A DNA stretch of 62,523 bases from Bacillus mesophilus (GTDB lineage Bacteria > Bacillota > Bacilli > Bacillales > SA4): NCBI RefSeq assembly GCF_011008845.1, contig NZ_JAAIWM010000013.1:1-62523 (forward strand), written 5' to 3'. How positions within the stretch are numbered: position 1 is the first letter of the stretch; every line of letters starts with the position of its first letter. The notes under the pieces are model-generated. The model saw nothing but the letters and a program-made list of their open reading frames with translations, did not search any database and was not told the origin of the DNA. Of the stretch, positions 27,601 through 35,596 are shown one piece after another. A program made the translations under genes and the position numbers.

Positions 27601-28417
27601 AAAAGGAAAATCCGAAGGGGATAAGCTAGTGCTTCATCTTTATGACTCATTAAAAGACCAGTCACTTAGTAAGCAGCTAGCGCAAGAAAACATTTCGTTT
27701 ATTAGTACAAGCAGTTTAAAAGAAGCCTCTGAGCTCGTTCAACAGCAAAAGATAGGTAGTATTTTACTAGATAATCTGCTTGATCAAGAAGAAGTCATTC
27801 GTTTTATAAAAAGGATGAAAAGGGATTCTAATACTTCCTATATACCTGTTATATCATTCAGCAAAGAAATGATGTCTTCTAAAGAAGAAGAACTAAGAAA
27901 ATATGTAGATAGTATCATCATTCAAAGTGACCAATCGTCAAAGAGATTAATGAACGAGATTAACCTATTTTTGCATCACATTGAAGATAAAGCCTTAAAA
28001 ACAAGTGAAGCAAAACAAAAGTATACGAGCCAAGGGGCATTACTGGCTAATAAAACCATCCTCGTTGTCGATGATGATATGAGAAATGTGTTTGCCTTAA
28101 CAAGTGTGTTAGAGAGCCATAATATGAATGTAATCGTAGGTAGAAATGGAAAGGATGGTATCCAAAAATTAAAAGAGAGCTCACCTATCGATATGATTTT
28201 AATGGATATTATGATGCCTGAAATGGATGGATATGAAACGATGAGACACATCCGTTCCTATCAAGCATACGAAAAACTACCAATTATTGCTCTTACAGCA
28301 AAGGCCATGAAAGGTGACAGACAAAAATGCTTAGATGCCGGTGCAAATGATTATATGGCAAAGCCAGTTGATACGGATCAACTTCTTTCCTTAATGAAGG
28401 TGTGGCTACAACGATGA
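24617..28417 (+). CDS. Membrane hybrid histidine kinase with three receiver domains
   Basis: 1266 residues. About six membrane segments in the first 240 residues, a HAMP-like linker (MSEGDLSVDLSMITIDELGR), a GAF domain (about 385-500), a long coiled coil (about 510-615), HisKA with the phospho-accepting His near residue 629 (FLANMSHELRTPLNSI), HATPase_c (NLLSNAFKF, DTGIGIPE, KYGGTGLGLSIS), receiver 1 (LLLIIDDDPNF, Asp near 927 in ILDIKLPG), a degenerate second receiver (about 1005-1115, no DD pair or phospho-Asp seen) and a full third receiver (ILVVDDDMRN, Asp near 1196 in LMDIMMPE). GGAGG precedes the ATG. Overlaps cheR by four bases; the signal sensed is unknown. Confidence 0.9.
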   Translation: MDQAKKLYIKSILLIEGISYIFLIPLATYVVFFHGELLGEKLQYSAIGLAIAVVVTFIHGLIMRYYGLYKPFKLILSNKTLSESERSQIKLTLLKQPQREAYGSILRWTYGIAIVIFYTSMYVPIEAITYIAAIAAFFQSALVNFINNYFITERLMSEVLESPTLSTTVIEAKEYKEFSLIKKTILMVVGIFMATFVVLTYLIFELYQDMVPLDEVLSHFVPITIGLIAVVILSINLFNYSNKKSLKKIQDSIQKMSEGDLSVDLSMITIDELGRVCNDLYKLNESQRDIAQFIYSEIQKLQEHSNSLSVGQHTVLIDKIQLEKLEHTNNFFEVTDALHDITKVLQELIQITNNESYIREGKVKLTSAIQDAKRLSDSADKIIKNLASHVNATIGILYVADNHNTLRLTGRFAHSNDHVVESFQLGEGLIGQVAEDKNLKVIHEVPDNHLVIHTGLLQVKPKEIIIVPCVYNGETKAVIVLGTLDTFMDSHIEYFTSIGESIALTITSHQANEENERLLEESRKLTEELQKQQEVLVHNNTEIEQMNKELEQQTRELRKSESLLETKQQELENINEELKAQTIDVEKQRDELNEKNEELYRTKKLLEEKAENLERANQYKSEFLANMSHELRTPLNSIIILSKILFDNKQKRLSEKEMEYSETIFKAAHDLLDLINEILDLAKVEAGMMDVHIENVNLRHFIEDLRMSFKEVAVAKGVEFIVDLEEGLPSNLLTDSQRLKQIIKNLLSNAFKFTHAGSVSVQVYKKDMDSIAFSVRDTGIGIPEDKQGLIFKEFSQVDGTTNRKYGGTGLGLSISDKFAKLLGGEIQVTSKVNQGSAFTLVIPENRENKAKSSFVTPLPTQKTVVTENETPIETVRNKLLLIIDDDPNFVKVISDMAKKKGFKCISSLEGEKGIELARNFTPDAIILDIKLPGIDGWEVMKQLNENEKTRKIPVHFVSSMDSPGKGFENGAIGYITKPVTAQKSETLFEKIMTSIKGKSEGDKLVLHLYDSLKDQSLSKQLAQENISFISTSSLKEASELVQQQKIGSILLDNLLDQEEVIRFIKRMKRDSNTSYIPVISFSKEMMSSKEEELRKYVDSIIIQSDQSSKRLMNEINLFLHHIEDKALKTSEAKQKYTSQGALLANKTILVVDDDMRNVFALTSVLESHNMNVIVGRNGKDGIQKLKESSPIDMILMDIMMPEMDGYETMRHIRSYQAYEKLPIIALTAKAMKGDRQKCLDAGANDYMAKPVDTDQLLSLMKVWLQR

Positions 28418-29256
28418 ATAAGTATGATTTGAATATGTCAGAAAACGAAAAAATCGAAATTCATTTATTGCTAGAAGCCATTCATATAAAGTACGGTTAT
28501 GACTTCAGGAAGTATTCCAATACCCATGTCTTTCGACGTATTCATGAAATTATAGAAAAGACAAACTGTCAGAGTGTATCAGAGCTTCAATATAAAGTGC
28601 TATATGACTCAGATACGTTTTTGATCTTTCTAAAATATCTTTCCATTAATGTGACGGAGATGTTCAGAAATCCTCCATTCTACAAGAGTATAAGAAATGA
28701 GATCGTACCAGTTTTAAAAACCTATCCTTTTATAAAAATATGGTCTGCTGGCTGCTCCACAGGTGAAGAAGTGTATTCACTAGCGATTCTTTTACACGAA
28801 GAAGGTTTATTAGATCGTACGATTATTTATGGCACCGATATAAATGAAGGTGTACTAATAAAAGCCAGAGAAGGAATTTATCCCGCTAACATGATAGAGA
28901 AATTTAGTGAGAATTATCAAAATGCCGGAGGAAAAGGGCATTTTGATGATTACTTCACGGTGAAATATAATTATGCAAGTGTGAAAAATGAACTCAAGAA
29001 AAACATTGTGTTCGCAGGACATAACCTAGTGACTGATCATGTTTTTGGAGAGATGAATTTAATTACATGTCGAAATGTTTTTATCTATTTTGAACAAGAG
29101 CTTCAGGACCATGCGATTAAGCTATTTTCAGATAGCTTGTGTACGGGGGGATTTCTTGGACTCGGTTCAAAAGAGGATATGCGGTTCTCCACATACCATA
29201 ATTTATTTCAAACGATTAATGAACGAAATCGATTGTATCAAAAAAAGTTTATGTAA
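28414..29256 (+). CDS. CheR-type protein-glutamate methyltransferase
   Basis: 280 residues. CheR N-terminal helical domain followed by the SAM-binding domain: KIWSAGCSTGEEVYSLAILL (motif I), YGTDINEGVL (acidic ribose-binding position) and NLITCRNVFIYF (the conserved N..CRN...YF of CheR). Start ATG overlaps the kinase TGA (ATGA). No CheB or chemoreceptor gene is nearby, so it most likely belongs to a kinase pathway rather than to chemotaxis itself. Confidence 0.88.
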   Translation: MNKYDLNMSENEKIEIHLLLEAIHIKYGYDFRKYSNTHVFRRIHEIIEKTNCQSVSELQYKVLYDSDTFLIFLKYLSINVTEMFRNPPFYKSIRNEIVPVLKTYPFIKIWSAGCSTGEEVYSLAILLHEEGLLDRTIIYGTDINEGVLIKAREGIYPANMIEKFSENYQNAGGKGHFDDYFTVKYNYASVKNELKKNIVFAGHNLVTDHVFGEMNLITCRNVFIYFEQELQDHAIKLFSDSLCTGGFLGLGSKEDMRFSTYHNLFQTINERNRLYQKKFM

Positions 29257-29272
29257 CAACATGGATTAGGCG

Positions 29273-30262
29273 GTGAATATTGATTTTATGTTTGCTAAAA
29301 GTAAATGTAACATACTAGTTGTAGATGACCTTAAAGAAAATATTACTGCGATGGAAGCCCTCTTAGAGGATTTAGATATCAATCTACTAAAAGCTGATTC
29401 AGGGAATGAAGCATTAAGTATCATGCTCGAGCACGAAATTGCATTAGTTCTCCTAGATGTACAAATGCCGGAAATGGATGGTTTTGAAGTCGCTGAAATT
29501 ATGAAAAGTAGTGAACGTACAAAATATATCCCAATTATTTTTGTAACTGCAATCAGCAAAGAAGACAAATATATTTTTAAAGCTTACGATGCGGGTGCAG
29601 TAGACTATTTGATGAAACCGATCATCCCTGAAATTCTCATTAGCAAAGTTCGAGTATTTATTCAATTACACGAGCAAAAGCAGAAAATTGTCCAACAGAC
29701 ACTAGCATTGGAAGAGGCAAATCTGAAGTTAGAAAACTTGTCCTATATAGATGGTTTAACACAAATACCAAACCGAAGAAAGTTTAACGAGCATTTCGAA
29801 AAGGAATGGAAGAGTGCCATGAGAGAGGGAGACTCGATTACGGTCATTTTAATCGATATTGACTTCTTTAAAAACTATAATGATTACTATGGTCATACTG
29901 AAGGAGATGAATGTCTAAAACAAGTAGCAATGGCGTTAGCTTCAGCTGTTGGGCGACCAAGGGACATGGTAGCAAGATATGGCGGAGAAGAATTTATTGC
30001 CATCCTGCCTCATACGACAAGTACTGATGCAGGAACGGTAGTGAATAAAATGATGCAATTAATCAGAAGACTAAAAATTAAACATAAACAGTCCACAATT
30101 AGTGACTATATCACCATTAGTGGAGGTATAGCAACGGTTATTCCCTCTATTGATATGAGTATGGAACACTTGATTGTTAAAGCAGATAAGGCCTTATACA
30201 AAGCAAAAGAACAGGGAAGAAATCAGATTATATCTTATGCGAATGCTGTCTGTATGGCATGA
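29273..30262 (+). CDS. Response regulator with GGDEF diguanylate cyclase domain
   Basis: 329 residues. Receiver domain (ILVVDDLKEN, phospho-Asp in VLLDVQMPEMDGFE, Lys in YLMKPI) and a GGDEF domain with the active-site variant GGEEF and the inhibitory RxxD site (RPRD) five residues before it, so c-di-GMP synthesis with product inhibition is expected. A short coiled coil joins the two. The frame opens with GTG at 29273 inside a strong anti-SD match (AGGCGGTGA); ATG 29288 is an alternative. Third gene of the kinase-CheR-cyclase operon, and probably the phosphorylation output of the kinase. Confidence 0.9.
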   Translation: MNIDFMFAKSKCNILVVDDLKENITAMEALLEDLDINLLKADSGNEALSIMLEHEIALVLLDVQMPEMDGFEVAEIMKSSERTKYIPIIFVTAISKEDKYIFKAYDAGAVDYLMKPIIPEILISKVRVFIQLHEQKQKIVQQTLALEEANLKLENLSYIDGLTQIPNRRKFNEHFEKEWKSAMREGDSITVILIDIDFFKNYNDYYGHTEGDECLKQVAMALASAVGRPRDMVARYGGEEFIAILPHTTSTDAGTVVNKMMQLIRRLKIKHKQSTISDYITISGGIATVIPSIDMSMEHLIVKADKALYKAKEQGRNQIISYANAVCMA

Positions 30263-30284
30263 TAAATACACAATAAACCATTAA

Positions 30285-30327
30285 AAGAGGCATCTCAAAA
30301 AGTTCAGTGAACTCATGAGATGCCTCC
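30285..30327 (+). terminator. Terminator of the kinase operon
   Basis: AGAGGCATCTCA / TGAGATGCCTCC stem with an inner AGTTCAGTGAACT. It overlaps the left direct repeat of the island (30294-30335). Confidence 0.75.
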
Positions 30328-30335
30328 GTTTATTT
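30294..30335 (+). repeat. Left direct repeat (candidate attL)
   Basis: 42 bases, CTCAAAAAGTTCAGTGAACT followed by CATGAGATGCCTCCGTTTAT and TT. It matches 50007-50047 at 38 of 42 positions in the same orientation; the right copy lies in the 3' end of the integrase reading frame. Proposed as an attachment site because the DNA between the copies looks like an island. Confidence 0.5.
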
Positions 30336-30593
30336 GTATTCAAAAGCCCTTACACAGAAAGTCTGTAAGCGGATTCGGACTAAAACTGCGACGTCCTGTT
30401 GTAACGTCCTGAGTGACCAATTAACTATTGGCCCTACATCAATTCCGCCCGTAAGGTGAGAGTGTGTAATATCTTTAACATTGTGTACGTAGAGTGCGGA
30501 AAATCAGGGTTTTGTTAAATTTTCACTGTAATATATTTAACGGGTTTTAACATTTTTTCATTGGATTGCGTTAGCATAATGTTAGCATTCTAA
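30336..30593. other. Non-coding junction of the island
   Basis: No gene. Contains GTAAGGTGAGAGTG at 30451-30464, an exact 14-base match in reverse orientation to 50077-50090, and GTTAGCATAATGTTAGCA at 30570-30587, which matches 50056-50073 at 17 of 18 positions. The stretch ACTGCGACGTCCTG..ACGTCCTGAG at 30388-30413 resembles a common Bacillaceae intergenic repeat. Confidence 0.5.
30570..30587 (+). repeat. Tandem GTTAGCA repeat (integrase arm-site type), left
   Basis: GTTAGCATAATGTTAGCA: two GTTAGCA units just upstream of the integrase remnant. The same pair follows the right-hand integrase. Confidence 0.5.
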
Positions 30594-31172
30594 TTGTCAC
30601 CGGGTAAAAGAAGTCTAGTACTTTTAGGGTTATTCCTAAATTATCTATGGTGCTTATATACCCCTTTGACAATAAGTATTACTAAAACCTACTCAAATGA
30701 CAAAAACAACACAAAAAACTACAAACTAGTACTTCCAAAGACAATCAAATCAAAACGTAAAATTGTAGTGGATGACGTTGTTATTAACCTGCTAAAAAAA
30801 CATAAAAAAGAACAAGAGAAATTAATAACTAAATTTGGAGACTCCTATCGTGACAGAGGCTATATATTTGCAAATTTTAACCGCTATCCCGGCTATCCTA
30901 TTCTCACAAAACTTGTTAGAACTAGAATGGCTAGAATTTTAAAACACCTAGAAATTCAGTCAAAAAAGTATAATCCCCATTCTTTACGCCATACACACAC
31001 ATCCCTTCTTGCTGAAGCAGGCGTGGATATAGAAGAGATCATGGAACGTTTAGGCCATAGTGATGAGAAGACAACTAGAACAATTTATCTTCATGTAACA
31101 TCTGAAATGAAGAGGAAAGCTTCTGATTTGTTTAGTAGCCTAATGCGAAAACAGAGAGAAAAGAAAGATTAA
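30594..31172 (+). pseudogene. Truncated tyrosine recombinase (C-terminal half)
   Basis: Homology with the integrase at 48827 begins at ISITKTY (about 30668) and runs to the end. The catalytic HSLRHTHTSLL, the LGHSDEKTT segment and the nucleophile region TIYLHVT are kept, but the arm-binding domain, core-binding domain and first catalytic Arg region are missing. No ribosome site. The first ~25 residues of the open frame are unlike any integrase and are probably chance coding. It is the remnant of an element end or of a recombination between two integrase copies. Confidence 0.85.
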
Positions 31173-31198
31173 GAGCAAAATGAGCGTATTTTGCTCTC
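31172..31198 (+). terminator. Terminator after the integrase remnant
   Basis: AGAGCAAAA-tgagcgta-TTTTGCTCT followed by CTTTTG. Confidence 0.7.
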
Positions 31199-31265
31199 TT
31201 TTGTATTTAACCAACTTCTGCCAGAGCAATTTTTTCGATATATTTTTAGTATATTTCTAAGATAA

Positions 31266-31721
31266 TCAATTCTCCCCAATCAATCTCTCAATAGTCTCTG
31301 ATACATCTTGTAAAATTATAGTCCATTTCTCCTTTAGAGTTTTACTCAATCCAATATTGAACCTTATCTCATTAGGCTCCACTCCTATAAGATAACCCTT
31401 TATAGATTCTCTCTGTAGGTACAATAGTTGAAACAGATGAAAATTATGTGGGGAAATATCTAATTCTTGGTGTTGATGCAATTCAGCTAGTGGATAAACC
31501 GAAATTTCCCCTGGTGTGTCTCCTGAGAATACTGCATCCACAATAATGACAAGGGTAGCTTCCATTATTTTCTCCATGCAATAATCAATATCCGATTCCC
31601 CAATTAAAAAAGAACTATTTGATGTTCGATTTTGCATAGATAGTTCCTCAATTAAATAAATACCAATCCCATCATCCATCATAAGTCGATTGCCAATACC
31701 TAAAACAATTATTTTCTCCAT
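31266..31721 (-). CDS. hupD: [NiFe] hydrogenase maturation protease (HupD/HyaD family)
   Basis: 151 residues. Nickel-dependent endopeptidase that trims the C-terminal peptide of the large subunit after the active site is built. N-terminal GIGNRLMMDDGIGIYLIEEL and the metal-binding acidic residues Glu (near 17-20) and Asp in IIVDAVFSGDTPG are present. His in ISPHNFHLFQLL is the third ligand. The start ATG shares one base with the large-subunit stop codon (TAATG), so the two are coupled. Last gene of the hydrogenase operon. Confidence 0.9.
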   Translation of the reverse strand: MEKIIVLGIGNRLMMDDGIGIYLIEELSMQNRTSNSSFLIGESDIDYCMEKIMEATLVIIVDAVFSGDTPGEISVYPLAELHQHQELDISPHNFHLFQLLYLQRESIKGYLIGVEPNEIRFNIGLSKTLKEKWTIILQDVSETIERLIGEN

Positions 31722-33127
31722 TAAAACACCTTTATTGTTTTCACTTGATTTCCCGGAGTGTATACATGAGTCGCACATGACATACATGGATCAAATGAAC
31801 GAAGAATCCTTCCAATTTCTGCAGGTTTATCTGAATTTTGGATTGGTGTACCGATTAATGCTTCTTCGGCAGTTCCTCTATAGCCGTTTTCATCACGAGT
31901 CGAAAAATCCCATGTGGAAGGAGTAATAATTTGATAAAATGAGATCTTCTTATCTGCAATCTTAAGCCAATGACCTAAGGCACCTCTCGTCGTATCGACT
32001 AGCCCCCTTCCAAATGCAGATTCCGGAAGTTCATATTTTTTTTGCACATCTACTCCCGGTATGATTTGCTGGAGTAATACTTTCATTATCTCTGCAATTT
32101 TCTTTGCTTCTAGGGCTCTAGCAATCGTTCGATCCATTGCAGAAATGCCATTATTATATAATCCACTTAATGTTAATCTTGCCAACGGCCCAACCTCAAA
32201 AGGAAGCCCATTGTATCTTGGGGCTTTTACCCATGAATAGGCATCTTTCTTATCCATATTTGGCTCTGGTACAATTTCACTTGGTGAATACGTATTTTCC
32301 ATTGATGTAAAATACGAGTAATCAATTTTTTCTTGTATATTATTTTCATCAAACTCCTCTAATCCATTAGCTGTCGATACAAGTGGATCAACATATAATG
32401 TACCTAGCTCTTTGTAATTGTCAAAAGATCCATACGAGAGTAAGTTCCCGTACCCACTACCTAATTGAAAGTATTCTTGATAATATCGAGCAATGTCATA
32501 TACGTCTGGAATCATTTTTTCATCAATAAACGTGGATACTTTCTGTAAAATTGAATCCAAATGTACAACCTTTTCTGCTGTTGCCTGAGTCGTAATTCCA
32601 CCGATAAAGACTCCATGATTATGAGGGGCTTTTCCTCCTAGAACGGCTAACATTTGATGAGCAAGTCTACTGATTGTAAGAGATTCAAAGTAATGCTTGG
32701 CAATCCGATCATTCATCTCCTTTGGCAATCGGAAATCTTCATGATCTGTTTGAAATAATGGATTTTGATCAATTTTCACGAAATCAGGAACTGTATATTG
32801 ATAAAAATGGCGAATATGATTTTGAAGGAACTCACAGCAATGGATAATATCTCTTAAATACTTCCCTTGTTCCATTGGCTCAATATTCAAGGCATCCTCT
32901 AATGCTAAAGAAGATGCCATCGAGTGTGCGGCTGAGCAAATTCCACATATACGTTGGGTAAAATATACGGAATCAAATGGACTTCTTCCAATTAACATTT
33001 GTTCAAAACCTCTAAATAAATTTCCTTTTGTTTTGGCATCTACCACTTGATTATTTTCTACCGTCACATCAATTTCCATAAAGCCACTAATTCGTGTTAA
33101 TGGGTTAATCACAATTCGTTTACTCAT
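31721..33127 (-). CDS. [NiFe] hydrogenase large (catalytic) subunit
   Basis: 468 residues. Both cysteine pairs that hold the Ni-Fe centre are present: L1 RICGICSAAHSMAS (Cys61, Cys64) and L2 DPCMSCATHV (Cys448, Cys451). His454 is followed by a 14-residue tail (VYTPGNQVKTIKVF) that the neighbouring protease should remove. The sequence is typical of respiratory-type group 1/2 large subunits; I cannot fix the subgroup by eye. Start overlaps the small-subunit gene by eight bases. The small subunit has no export signal, so the enzyme should be cytoplasmic. Confidence 0.95.
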   Translation of the reverse strand: MSKRIVINPLTRISGFMEIDVTVENNQVVDAKTKGNLFRGFEQMLIGRSPFDSVYFTQRICGICSAAHSMASSLALEDALNIEPMEQGKYLRDIIHCCEFLQNHIRHFYQYTVPDFVKIDQNPLFQTDHEDFRLPKEMNDRIAKHYFESLTISRLAHQMLAVLGGKAPHNHGVFIGGITTQATAEKVVHLDSILQKVSTFIDEKMIPDVYDIARYYQEYFQLGSGYGNLLSYGSFDNYKELGTLYVDPLVSTANGLEEFDENNIQEKIDYSYFTSMENTYSPSEIVPEPNMDKKDAYSWVKAPRYNGLPFEVGPLARLTLSGLYNNGISAMDRTIARALEAKKIAEIMKVLLQQIIPGVDVQKKYELPESAFGRGLVDTTRGALGHWLKIADKKISFYQIITPSTWDFSTRDENGYRGTAEEALIGTPIQNSDKPAEIGRILRSFDPCMSCATHVYTPGNQVKTIKVF

Positions 33128-34025
33128 CCTTCACCACCCTTGTTGTGTCATAGCTAATAAATGGTGCCATTGCATCTGGAAAACCAAATTGGGCACAGCC
33201 AATGCATGGAGTATTATCACCGATTGGCCAATTGACATGACCATTCCATTGTCTAGTTGGACAATCAATTCTTGTTACTGGACCCCGGCATCCAAGCTTA
33301 AATAAACATGTTTTATCTCCTAATTTTTCAGCAAAAATTCCTCGGTCAAAAAACGGTCTTCTTGGGCATCGATCATGAATGAGGGTACTATAAAACATAA
33401 GTGGACGACCTAAATTATCTGTTTCAGGTTCTCCATAAAGGATAAGGTGAGCGAGTGTTCCTAAAAACCAGTCTGGATGAACAGGACAACCCGGTAGTTT
33501 AATCATCTTCTTCTCTGGAAGAACTGTTTGTAAACCTACTGACTCTGATGGATTGGGTTTAGCGGCAGAAACGCCCCCATGTGTTGCACATGCACCGACA
33601 GCTAAAATGCTTGATGCTTTTTCTCCAAGCATTTTGGCTGCTTGAAGACCTGTAAGTGGGGCTCCATTCCAGCTACCGATAATATTGTAGAGTCCATTAT
33701 TTTTTAATGCGACCGCTCCCTCAACAGCCAAAATGTAATCTTCATCTAAAGCATTCATTAGTTTGTTAACAGCTTGTTCTCCTTCGGCTGCCATTAGACT
33801 ATTACTGTAACGGAGATTAACCATTGAATTTAATGTATATTCAATATCAGGATTGTCGCCATTTAACAATGAAATTATATTTCCAGAGCACCCATTTAAT
33901 TCTAAGTATACTAAGTTCCTTTTCTTAATTAGTCCTCTATCTATATTGCTAATAACTGTTTTGGTAAGTCTTTCAGCAATTGCCTCATTCGTTAATGACT
34001 CTGGTGGTAGTATCGGCTGGCTCAT
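33120..34025 (-). CDS. [NiFe] hydrogenase small (Fe-S) subunit, no Tat signal, altered proximal cluster site
   Basis: 301 residues. Carries electrons from the Ni-Fe site through three Fe-S clusters. Distal cluster ligands: His and Cys in HDRCPRRPF, Cys in DKTC and KLGCRGP. Medial: IDCPT, then PCIGC. Proximal: Cys in VGACATHGGV and LPGCPVHPD, but the usual CxxC is LELNGCSGN, so the first Cys is Leu43 and only Cys46 remains. There is no twin-Arg motif: the protein begins MSQPILPPESLTNEAIAE. GGAGG lies seven bases before the ATG; TAATG overlap with the cytochrome b5 gene. No membrane cytochrome b gene follows. Confidence 0.93.
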   Translation of the reverse strand: MSQPILPPESLTNEAIAERLTKTVISNIDRGLIKKRNLVYLELNGCSGNIISLLNGDNPDIEYTLNSMVNLRYSNSLMAAEGEQAVNKLMNALDEDYILAVEGAVALKNNGLYNIIGSWNGAPLTGLQAAKMLGEKASSILAVGACATHGGVSAAKPNPSESVGLQTVLPEKKMIKLPGCPVHPDWFLGTLAHLILYGEPETDNLGRPLMFYSTLIHDRCPRRPFFDRGIFAEKLGDKTCLFKLGCRGPVTRIDCPTRQWNGHVNWPIGDNTPCIGCAQFGFPDAMAPFISYDTTRVVKDE

Positions 34026-34534
34026 TAAACTAACCTCCCTACAACTGGTAACATCGTTAAAATGGATTGTTGCCCGGCATGACAGGAAGCGAATTCTTGT
34101 GTATAGTCCTTTCCTGCAATCAAACCAAAATGGGTCGCTGCTGCCCATGCTCGATTGTTCGTCACATCATAAACGACTCCATTTACAGAAACATAAGCAG
34201 GTCTACCATTTTTCCCATCAAATTTTGTTAATTCTTCTATTGTAAAAGTTCGTTGATTGTTCGGTAGGGTTTGCTGATTTGGCAATGGAGTAATGGGTGG
34301 GATTTGTGGTTGATTTGGATTTGGTTGTAGCATTTGTACTGGTGTCAAATGTTTTGTTGCTTGATTAGCCAACAGCTCACTTAGAAAATGAATGGAAGAA
34401 AGTGCATCCCATAAGCGTTGTAAAATTTGTTGTTTCATATAGTGATCACTCGTTCTAGAAAGTGTATATAAATCATGGCGTGCTTGAGTAATAAGGTGAT
34501 TCAGCTGTAATCTGATTAACTCTGTGTTGTTCAT
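34025..34534 (-). CDS. Cytochrome b5-like heme-binding domain protein
   Basis: 169 residues. N-terminal helical part (1-65), a Pro/Gln/Asn-rich linker (70-95), then a cytochrome b5-like domain: FTIEELTKFDGKNGRPAYVS, VNGVVYDVTNNRAW, THFGLIAGKDYT and FASCHAGQQSIL. His in THFG and His in CHAG are candidate heme ligands. No signal peptide or membrane span. It lies directly upstream of, and is translationally coupled to, the hydrogenase small subunit, so it is a good candidate electron acceptor or donor for the enzyme. That partnership is inferred from gene order. Confidence 0.82.
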   Translation of the reverse strand: MNNTELIRLQLNHLITQARHDLYTLSRTSDHYMKQQILQRLWDALSSIHFLSELLANQATKHLTPVQMLQPNPNQPQIPPITPLPNQQTLPNNQRTFTIEELTKFDGKNGRPAYVSVNGVVYDVTNNRAWAAATHFGLIAGKDYTQEFASCHAGQQSILTMLPVVGRLV

Positions 34535-34589
34535 GACTTCCTCTCCTTAACGCAGATTCCTCATATCCTATGCGTCAACCCATGAAAAA

Positions 34590-35594
34590 TTAACATATTC
34601 TTGGCAAAAGCATTCCAGAGAGTCGTTGTAACCTGCGAGTGGTACCAAAAGGAGTCTTTAATAACAGTTTTCCTGAGCCCTTTGTAGAGACTTGACCTAT
34701 CACACTAGTATTTCTTCCAAATTCATTTTGTCTCATGATGTCTATAGCTTTTTCTACAAAGTTTGAGTCTACAATGATCACTACTTTTCCCTCATTCGCG
34801 ATATAAAGAGGATCAAACCCTAAAATATCACATGCTCCCTGAACATCCCTCCGGACAGGAATAGAAGCTTCTTCTAGTTCAATCGTTACTTGGAAGTCTT
34901 CACATATCTCGACAAGAGTAGTAGCTAAACCACCTCTTGTAGGATCTCTCATGATCCGAATACCATCAACTTCATTTGTAAGCTCACCAATAAGATGATT
35001 TAGTGACGCACAATCACTTTTAACATCTGTCATCAACCCTAGCTCATTTCGAGCACTAACTATTGAAATACCATGATCTCCTATTGTTCCACTAATGATG
35101 ACAGCATCACCATTTTTCATCCATTCTGGTTTCGGACGGTTCTTCTCATTCATCTCCCCAATGCCTGTTGTATTAATAAATATGCCATCTACACTACCCT
35201 TTTCGACTACTTTTGTATCTCCAGCAATAATATGAACACCCGCTTGGCTTGCTTCTTCTGCCATACTTTGGACAATACTCTTTAAGTTTTGGACAGCAAA
35301 CCCTTCTTCAAGAATGAATCCTGCTGTTATAAAACGTGGGATAGCTCCACTAACAGCTAGATCATTTACTGTCCCCGTTATCGCAAGCTTCCCAATGTTA
35401 CCTCCAGGAAAGAAGATAGGCTTTACAACAAAACTATCCGTTGTCACGGCCATATTATTTTGTAGACTTGGTAGAATAGCTGAATCTAATTTCGTTTGTA
35501 TTTCATGACCAAAAGACTTAACGAAGACATCTTGAATAAGTTGGTGAGTAAGTTCACCACCCTCTCCATGAGCCAAGCCAATTTTCTGTTTCAA
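34590..35594 (-). CDS. hypE: Hydrogenase maturation protein HypE
   Basis: 334 residues. AIR-synthase-like ATPase that dehydrates the carbamoyl group on its C-terminal cysteine to cyanide for the Fe(CN)2CO unit. The HGEGGELTHQLI start, the PGGNIGKLAITGTVNDLAV segment and the terminal PRIC with the reactive Cys are all present. TTG at 35594 is the start: AGAGGGG precedes it by seven bases. Two bases separate it from hypD. Confidence 0.95.
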   Translation of the reverse strand: MKQKIGLAHGEGGELTHQLIQDVFVKSFGHEIQTKLDSAILPSLQNNMAVTTDSFVVKPIFFPGGNIGKLAITGTVNDLAVSGAIPRFITAGFILEEGFAVQNLKSIVQSMAEEASQAGVHIIAGDTKVVEKGSVDGIFINTTGIGEMNEKNRPKPEWMKNGDAVIISGTIGDHGISIVSARNELGLMTDVKSDCASLNHLIGELTNEVDGIRIMRDPTRGGLATTLVEICEDFQVTIELEEASIPVRRDVQGACDILGFDPLYIANEGKVVIIVDSNFVEKAIDIMRQNEFGRNTSVIGQVSTKGSGKLLLKTPFGTTRRLQRLSGMLLPRIC

Positions 35595-35596
35595 GT

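Noticed and set aside
33120..34148. Possible longer small subunit with an N-terminal extension that might be a Tat signal
   Set aside because: The extra 41 codons overlap the cytochrome b5 gene in another frame, lack a twin-Arg/hydrophobic pattern, and the ATG at 34025 has a strong ribosome site.
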